DNA from: Rikenellaceae bacterium | Lineage (GTDB): Bacteria > Bacteroidota > Bacteroidia > Bacteroidales > UBA932 | Reading direction: 5' to 3' | NCBI GenBank assembly: GCA_900769735.1 | Contig: CAAGHY010000145.1 | Location: 1-20,185, forward strand | Length of the DNA stretch: 20,185 bases | Shown here: in pieces, positions 16,086 to 20,185 of the stretch | Layout of the letters: every line of letters begins with the position of its first letter | Numbering within the stretch: position 1 is the first letter of the stretch | Position numbers and translations under genes: made by a program | The notes under the pieces: generated by a model | The model's database searches: none | Seen by the model: only the letters and a program-made list of their open reading frames with translations | Told to the model about the DNA's origin: nothing

Positions 16086-16279
16086 ATCTGCTCCTTATTT
16101 AATATTGTATCAAACTCCTTTTCATAACCGTCCAGTTCCTTGCGGCAAAACTCCAGCAGCTCCATAGCCCTCTTCAACTCCTTGCCAACCCCGGCAATAT
16201 GCGCATCAGGCGCCTCAATTACAGCAACCAGCTGCTGCAGTTCGCCCAAAGCCTCCTCATATGTCATTTTCTTCTCCAT
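16082..16279 (-). CDS. xseB: Exonuclease VII small subunit
   Basis: This 65-residue protein starts MEKKMTYEEALGELQQLVAV. The pattern TYEEALGELQQLVAVIE, followed by a charged helical stretch (LKRAMELLEFCRKELDGYEKEFDTIL), is the usual XseB helical hairpin. XseB binds XseA in several copies per large subunit; the complex degrades single-stranded DNA from both ends to short oligonucleotides in the cytoplasm. An alternative start at residue 5 (base 16267) is possible. It follows xseA by 34 bases, and its TGA overlaps the ATG of the branching enzyme (ATGA), so DNA-repair and glycogen genes are translationally linked here. Confidence 0.9.
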   Translation of the reverse strand: MEKKMTYEEALGELQQLVAVIEAPDAHIAGVGKELKRAMELLEFCRKELDGYEKEFDTILNKEQI

Positions 16280-16313
16280 AATCCGTCATAATTAATCAAC
16301 CCTACACATTATC

Positions 16314-17495
16314 TTATCTTCCCGACAGCACCTTCCCTACAACAAACTCAACCTCCCCATCCTTAAGCACCATCTTCACCCTAGCCCCCTCCACAATATC
16401 CGCAACGGAAGCCCTCTTTCCGTCAACAGCAACAATTGCAAAACCATTGCCAAGAATCCTGGCAGGATCAGCAGCTGACAACCTCAGCTGCAGCATATCC
16501 AACTGCTGTCTTCTACTGGAAACAAGGTTTGCCGTACTGTGGAGCAAAGAATTGTGTACGTTCTGCAAGCGGTGCCGCTCTGTAGAAATTTTCTGTGCTA
16601 AAGTTAGTGAAATTCTTTTAAAAAGGTGCATAAGGAACTGCTCCTGCTGCATAAAAACATCAACAAAAAAATCGGCAACTGCTGTTGGTGTCTTCAGCCA
16701 GGTATGCGCCACCATATCAGCTATATGGTAATCGTGATCGTGTCCGATTCCCGTAAGGACCGGAAGGGGGAACTGGGCAATGTTTGCAGCCAGTTCATAA
16801 TCATCAAAACAGACAAGATCCATTGCCGCACCACCACCTCTGATGATCACTGCCGCATCAAACTCCTCTTCACGGGCTGCAATACCCTCCAATGCTGCAA
16901 TTATGCTTGCCGGAGCCTCTTCGCCCTGCATCTGGGCAGCGAAAAGCTCCGTAAAAAACCTGAATCCGTACTCGTTTGAATGAAGATGCTTTATGAAATC
17001 CCTGTAACCGGCTGCAGACGGTGATGAAACCACCGCAATCCTGCGTGGCAAAGCGGGCAACTGCAATGAGGGGTTCATCTCCATACACCCCTCCTGCTGC
17101 AATCTCTTGATGGTCTGCTGCCTTCTCAGCTCAAGCTCACCAACTGTATATGACGGATCAATGTCCAGCACATTCAATGATAGCCCATACACATTGGAAA
17201 ATCCCACCTGTACCTTAAGGAGCACATTGAGCCCCTTTGACAACGGCACCCCTGCCGATGTCCTGAAATACGGCTCCAGCATCCTGTAAGTACTGCTCCA
17301 TATCACACCTCTGGCCTTTGCAGCAACCCCTCTCTCACCCTGTTTGTAATCCACAAGATCAAGGTAACAGTGTCCTCCGCTATGGTTCTTAAGTTCACCT
17401 ATCTCCGCTGTTATCCACACAGAATAAGGGACCGCCCCTTCAATTCCACGTTTTATCCTCTCCTGCAATTCCAGCAGGGATATCTTCTCATCCAT
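16314..17495 (-). CDS. xseA: Exonuclease VII large subunit
   Basis: This 393-residue protein is the catalytic subunit of exonuclease VII. An N-terminal OB-fold DNA-binding domain (about 1-115: SVWITAEIGELKNHSGGHCYLDLVD) precedes the catalytic domain. There, RRIAVVSSPSAAGYRDF, AAVIIRGGGAAMDLVCFDDY and GIGHDHDYHIADMVAHTWLKTPTAVADFF are conserved. Asp166, Arg219, His252 and Asp255 line up with the residues essential in the E. coli enzyme. A coiled-coil-like helical region (~280-345) and a short C-terminal segment complete it. It is shorter than E. coli XseA (456), mainly in the helical part, as I expect for this phylum. It is the first gene of the long minus-strand run and diverges from engB. 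Confidence 0.95.
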   Translation of the reverse strand: MDEKISLLELQERIKRGIEGAVPYSVWITAEIGELKNHSGGHCYLDLVDYKQGERGVAAKARGVIWSSTYRMLEPYFRTSAGVPLSKGLNVLLKVQVGFSNVYGLSLNVLDIDPSYTVGELELRRQQTIKRLQQEGCMEMNPSLQLPALPRRIAVVSSPSAAGYRDFIKHLHSNEYGFRFFTELFAAQMQGEEAPASIIAALEGIAAREEEFDAAVIIRGGGAAMDLVCFDDYELAANIAQFPLPVLTGIGHDHDYHIADMVAHTWLKTPTAVADFFVDVFMQQEQFLMHLFKRISLTLAQKISTERHRLQNVHNSLLHSTANLVSSRRQQLDMLQLRLSAADPARILGNGFAIVAVDGKRASVADIVEGARVKMVLKDGEVEFVVGKVLSGR

Positions 17496-17513
17496 TCTCT
17501 CTCATATTTTTGC

Positions 17514-17576
17514 ACAAGGTACAAAAAAATAAGGGAATTAATGGATATATCATTCGCAAAAAATGTTGTACCTTTG
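17514..17576. promoter_or_regulatory. Divergent promoter region between xseA and engB with mirrored -7-like boxes
   Basis: On the plus strand TACCTTTG (17569-17576) is an exact TAnnTTTG -7 box about 26 bases before engB. On the minus strand TACCTTGT (17521-17514) is a weaker copy about 18 bases before xseA. They belong to an inverted repeat, AAGGTACAA (17516-17524) and TTGTACCTT (17566-17574), so the two promoter-like sites mirror each other. I see no good -33 TTTG for either. Confidence 0.45.
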
Positions 17577-17602
17577 CCCTCTGATATTGGAATATTATTT
17601 TT

Positions 17603-18199
17603 ATGAAAATAACCAAGGCCATTTTTGCCGGAAGCAGCCAGAAGCTGAAAGACAAGCCCAAAGCAAAACACCCTGAATTTGCCTTCATTGGCAGATCCAA
17701 CGTGGGCAAGTCCTCGCTGATCAACTCTTTGTGCAACCACAAGGGGCTGGCCAAGACATCTGCTACCCCAGGCAAGACATTACTGGTGAACCACTTCCTT
17801 ATAAACGACTCCTGGTACCTTGTAGACCTTCCAGGTTACGGATATGCAAAAATATCCCAGGCTGGCAGGGTAAAGCTGCACAAGATGATCAATGAGTTCA
17901 TCAATGAGTCTGAGGAGATGGCTTTGCTGTTTGTACTGCTTGACAGCAGACATCCCATCCAAAAGATAGACCTTGAATTCCTGCTGGGACTTGGTGCAGC
18001 AGGTATACCTTTCTCAATAATCTTTACAAAAGCGGACAAACTTGGCAAAGTTGCCCTTGAAAAACAGATAGAGGCAAACAAGAAGGAGCTGCTGAACTAT
18101 TGGGAAGAGCTTCCGCCGGTATTTGTAACCTCATCGGAGAAACACACCGGAAGGGAAGAGGTGCTTGAATATATACATACAATATTAAATACACTATAA
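17603..18199 (+). CDS. engB: Ribosome biogenesis GTP-binding protein EngB/YsxC/YihA
   Basis: This 198-residue single-domain GTPase of the TrmE-Era-EngA-EngB group is needed in many bacteria for late assembly of the large ribosomal subunit. All G motifs are visible: G1 GRSNVGKSS (30-38), G2 around TSATPGKT (52-59), G3 DLPGYG (75-80), G4 TKAD (142-145) and G5-like TSSEK (176-180). The start MKITKAIFAGSS fits the family's N-terminal strand. It is the first gene of a plus-strand group with prs (11 bases further), nadE and a small membrane protein. The plus-strand TACCTTTG box upstream would give a short leader of about 20 bases. Confidence 0.95.
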   Translation: MKITKAIFAGSSQKLKDKPKAKHPEFAFIGRSNVGKSSLINSLCNHKGLAKTSATPGKTLLVNHFLINDSWYLVDLPGYGYAKISQAGRVKLHKMINEFINESEEMALLFVLLDSRHPIQKIDLEFLLGLGAAGIPFSIIFTKADKLGKVALEKQIEANKKELLNYWEELPPVFVTSSEKHTGREEVLEYIHTILNTL

Positions 18200-18210
18200 A
18201 CAAAAGAACT

Positions 18211-19161
18211 ATGGATCATAATCACGTGATTAAGATTTTCTCTTGTAGAGGATCTCACTATCTTGCAGAAAAAATTGCAAAAGCTTTAAAACTTGATTTG
18301 GGAAAATCTATCGTAAATGTATTCAGCGACGGAGAGTTCCAGCCTGCATTTGACGAGAGCGTCAGAGGTGCTACAGTTTTCATTGTACAGTCTACATTCC
18401 CGCCAGTTGAGAACCTTTTTGAGCTGCTTCTTATGATTGATGCAGCAAAGAGAGCTTCCGCTTACAAAGTTGTTGCAGTTATGCCTTATTTCGGTTGGGC
18501 AAGACAGGACAGAAAAGACCGTCCTAGAGTTTCCATTGGAGCAAAACTTGTTGCAAATATGCTTACAGCCGCAGGTTGTGACCGTGTAATGACTGCTGAT
18601 ATCCACGCAGACCAGATTCAGGGCTTCTTTGATGTACCATTTGACCACGTATACGCAAGCGGTCTTTTCCTTAACTACTTGAGAGGACTTAACATTGAGA
18701 ACCTTTCAATTGCAGCTCCTGATATGGGTGGTGCAAAGAGAGCAAATGCATACTCAAGAATTCTTGGTTGTCCGCTTATCGTTTGCCACAAATCAAGAGA
18801 GAGAGCAAACGTTGTAGGTTCAATGACTGCTATCGGTGACGTAGAGGGCAGAAACGTTGTTATTGTTGATGATATGGTTGATACAGCTGGTACACTTTGC
18901 AAAGCTGCAAATATGCTTAAAGAGAAAGGTGCACTTAGCGTAAGAGCCGTTGCAACCCACCCTGTATTGAGCGGTGCAGCTTACGAGAACATTGCAAACT
19001 CAGAACTTGATGAGCTTGTAGTATCAGACACTATTCCATTGAGGGCAAAAGAGGGTCAGGATACTTCAAAAATCAAAGTTATCTCGGTTGCTGACTTGTT
19101 TGCTGAGATCATTGACAAAGTATACACAGATAAATCTATCAGCGGTTCATTCGTATTCTAA
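18211..19161 (+). CDS. prs: Ribose-phosphate pyrophosphokinase (PRPP synthetase)
   Basis: This 316-residue class I PRPP synthetase makes 5-phosphoribosyl-1-diphosphate from ribose 5-phosphate and ATP for purine, pyrimidine, NAD, His and Trp synthesis. Visible features are FSDGEFQPAFDESVRG (38-53), the ATP-binding PYFGWARQDRKDRPR (92-106), TADIHADQIQGFF (128-140) and the PRPP-binding loop VVIVDDMVDTAGT (216-228) with Asp220-Asp221. CHKSRERANVVGSM (192-205) covers the flexible catalytic-loop region. Length is normal for the family. Leucine codons are mostly CTT here, unlike CTG-rich engB, which suggests a highly expressed gene. It sits between engB and nadE; NAD synthesis draws on PRPP upstream of NadE. 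Confidence 0.97.
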   Translation: MDHNHVIKIFSCRGSHYLAEKIAKALKLDLGKSIVNVFSDGEFQPAFDESVRGATVFIVQSTFPPVENLFELLLMIDAAKRASAYKVVAVMPYFGWARQDRKDRPRVSIGAKLVANMLTAAGCDRVMTADIHADQIQGFFDVPFDHVYASGLFLNYLRGLNIENLSIAAPDMGGAKRANAYSRILGCPLIVCHKSRERANVVGSMTAIGDVEGRNVVIVDDMVDTAGTLCKAANMLKEKGALSVRAVATHPVLSGAAYENIANSELDELVVSDTIPLRAKEGQDTSKIKVISVADLFAEIIDKVYTDKSISGSFVF

Positions 19162-19174
19162 TATTGCATAAAAT

Positions 19175-20017
19175 ATGTTGTCGCCAAAATTACAGATAGA
19201 AGATGTCCACAGGACACTTGTGGAAGGTCTGCGCAATTTCGTACATTCAACTGGTGCCAGGAAGGCTGTGCTGGGACTGTCGGGAGGAATAGATTCTGCC
19301 GTTGTTGCTGCATTGGCTGTGGAGGCATTGGGTAAGGAGAATGTTCACGGATTCCTTATGCCAAGTGACTTTTCTACAGTTCACTCCGTTCAGGATGCTG
19401 TAGAACTTGCAGAGAACCTTGAAATGAGTTATGACATTGTTCCTATTGCAGACATCTGGAACAGGTTCATGAAGGAACTTGCACCTGTTTTTGGTCCCGA
19501 CAACAAATGGAATGTAACAGAAGAGAACCTTCAGGCCAGAATCAGGGGAACCCTCCTTATGGCCTATTCAAATAAATTTGGTGCACTGCTGCTCAACACT
19601 TCAAACAAGAGTGAGCTGAGCACCGGATACGGCACATTGTATGGAGATCTTGCAGGAGCCGCAATGGTTATTGCAGATCTCTATAAATGTGAAGTATATG
19701 AACTTGCCCACTACATTAACCGCAATGGTGTGGTAATCCCTGTATCAACCATCACCAAAGCACCTTCTGCAGAGTTGAGGGAAGGCCAGAAAGACAGCGA
19801 CTCGCTTCCTGACTATTCTGTACTTGACGCAACATTGTATGCAATGCAGGAAGGGGGCAAGACACCTGAGGAGCTGATTGCCCAGGGTGCTGACAAACAG
19901 ATTGTTGAAAGAATTGTAAAACTTAAACGCGGCTCAGCTTTCAAGGCTGCACAGATTCCACCTATACTTAACATAAGCGAAAAACCCCTTGCCTTCAAGG
20001 AGAAGTGGTTATTGTAA
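19175..20017 (+). CDS. nadE: NAD+ synthetase without an amidase domain
   Basis: This 280-residue ATP-pyrophosphatase makes NAD+ from deamido-NAD+ and ATP, through an adenylated intermediate, in the cytoplasm. The P-loop SGGIDS is at residues 36-41. Other family blocks are GFLMPSDFST (59-68), LQARIRGTLLMAYSNKFGALLLNT (from 119), NKSELSTGYGTLYGDLAG (144-161) and KAPSAELREGQKDSDSLPDY (195-214). No N-terminal carbon-nitrogen hydrolase (glutaminase) domain is present, so it should use free ammonia or a separate ammonia source. Yet the NKSE and GYxTLYGDxAG motifs look more like the synthetase half of glutamine-dependent enzymes than the short E. coli type. It follows prs by 13 bases. Confidence 0.92.
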   Translation: MLSPKLQIEDVHRTLVEGLRNFVHSTGARKAVLGLSGGIDSAVVAALAVEALGKENVHGFLMPSDFSTVHSVQDAVELAENLEMSYDIVPIADIWNRFMKELAPVFGPDNKWNVTEENLQARIRGTLLMAYSNKFGALLLNTSNKSELSTGYGTLYGDLAGAAMVIADLYKCEVYELAHYINRNGVVIPVSTITKAPSAELREGQKDSDSLPDYSVLDATLYAMQEGGKTPEELIAQGADKQIVERIVKLKRGSAFKAAQIPPILNISEKPLAFKEKWLL

Positions 20018-20029
20018 TGAAGTAAAGAG

Positions 20030-20185
20030 ATGAAACTGCTGTTATTTACAATTTTCCTGGTAGGGCTTTGCGTGATAGGCCTGTGTTTCAACATCATATT
20101 CAGGAAAGACGGTAAATTCCCCGATACCGAAATTGAGCATAACAAGGAGATGCGCAAAAGGGGATTGCAATGTGCCAAAGTTGAA
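20030..20185 (+). CDS. Small membrane-anchored protein, 3'-truncated
   Basis: The ATG at 20030 opens a frame that runs off the window; 52 residues are visible, beginning MKLLLFTIFLVGLCVIGLCF. Residues ~2-24 form one hydrophobic segment that could be a membrane anchor or an uncleaved signal. A basic/polar stretch follows (FRKDGKFPDTEIEHNKEMRKRG), with a Cys in LQCAKVE at the edge. Short proteins of this layout, with KDGKF after the anchor and Cys near the C-terminus, are in my memory common in Bacteroidales and have no known function. The purine-rich AAAGAG just before the ATG could act as a ribosome binding site. It lies 12 bases after nadE and probably belongs to the same transcript. Confidence 0.7.
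   Translation, partial: MKLLLFTIFLVGLCVIGLCFNIIFRKDGKFPDTEIEHNKEMRKRGLQCAKVE

Overview
The window looks like a chromosomal segment from a member of the Bacteroidales (phylum Bacteroidota). The protein families and gene order are typical of that group: an HlyD-type adaptor next to tsaB, a DUF4369/TlpA-like lipoprotein, a HIT protein next to greA, and a glycogen cluster with a GT3-type synthase, GH57, GH133 and a eukaryote-like GH13 branching enzyme. The best promoter-like sites match the TAnnTTTG -7 box of this phylum, and clear Shine-Dalgarno sites are mostly absent. The assignment is inferred from content; no rRNA or other taxonomic marker is present.

Layout. Bases 1-1535 (+ strand) hold the 3' part of an RND/ABC-type efflux adaptor followed by tsaB. 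A hairpin terminator at 1575-1608, usable from both sides, separates this pair from a long convergent run of eleven minus-strand genes that starts at 17495 and ends at 1631. In transcription order these are xseA, xseB, a 1,4-alpha-glucan branching enzyme, an amylo-alpha-1,6-glucosidase, a GT4 glycosyltransferase, a GH57 glucanase, a 1411-residue glycogen synthase/alpha-glucan phosphorylase fusion, ribF, an unrecognised membrane-anchored acidic protein, greA (with its own promoter-like box and a terminator-like leader hairpin), a HIT protein and a thioredoxin-fold lipoprotein that lacks the CxxC cysteines. From 17603 to the end (+ strand) lie engB, prs, nadE and the start of a small membrane protein. 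They diverge from xseA across a 107-bp promoter region.

How the genes fit together. The five central genes form a nearly self-contained glycogen system. Chain extension is by the GT3 half of the fusion and possibly by the GT4 enzyme. Branching is by the GH13 enzyme, debranching by the GH133 enzyme, phosphorolysis by the GT35 half of the fusion, and internal glucan cleavage or transfer by GH57. No ADP-glucose pyrophosphorylase gene is in the window, which fits a GT3 synthase fed by UDP-glucose. Several junctions overlap (xseB/branching enzyme by 4 bases, fusion/ribF by 10, ribF/membrane protein by 1), so exonuclease VII, glycogen and flavin genes are probably expressed together.

No wholly new system stands out. 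The points most worth a second look are the synthase-phosphorylase fusion, a 17-bp perfect inverted repeat with three TTGAnTCAA-like motifs just upstream of it, the terminator-like hairpin in the greA leader, and the cysteine-less thioredoxin-fold lipoprotein. No intergenic gap exceeds about 110 bases, and I see no tRNA, rRNA, CRISPR array or insertion sequence.
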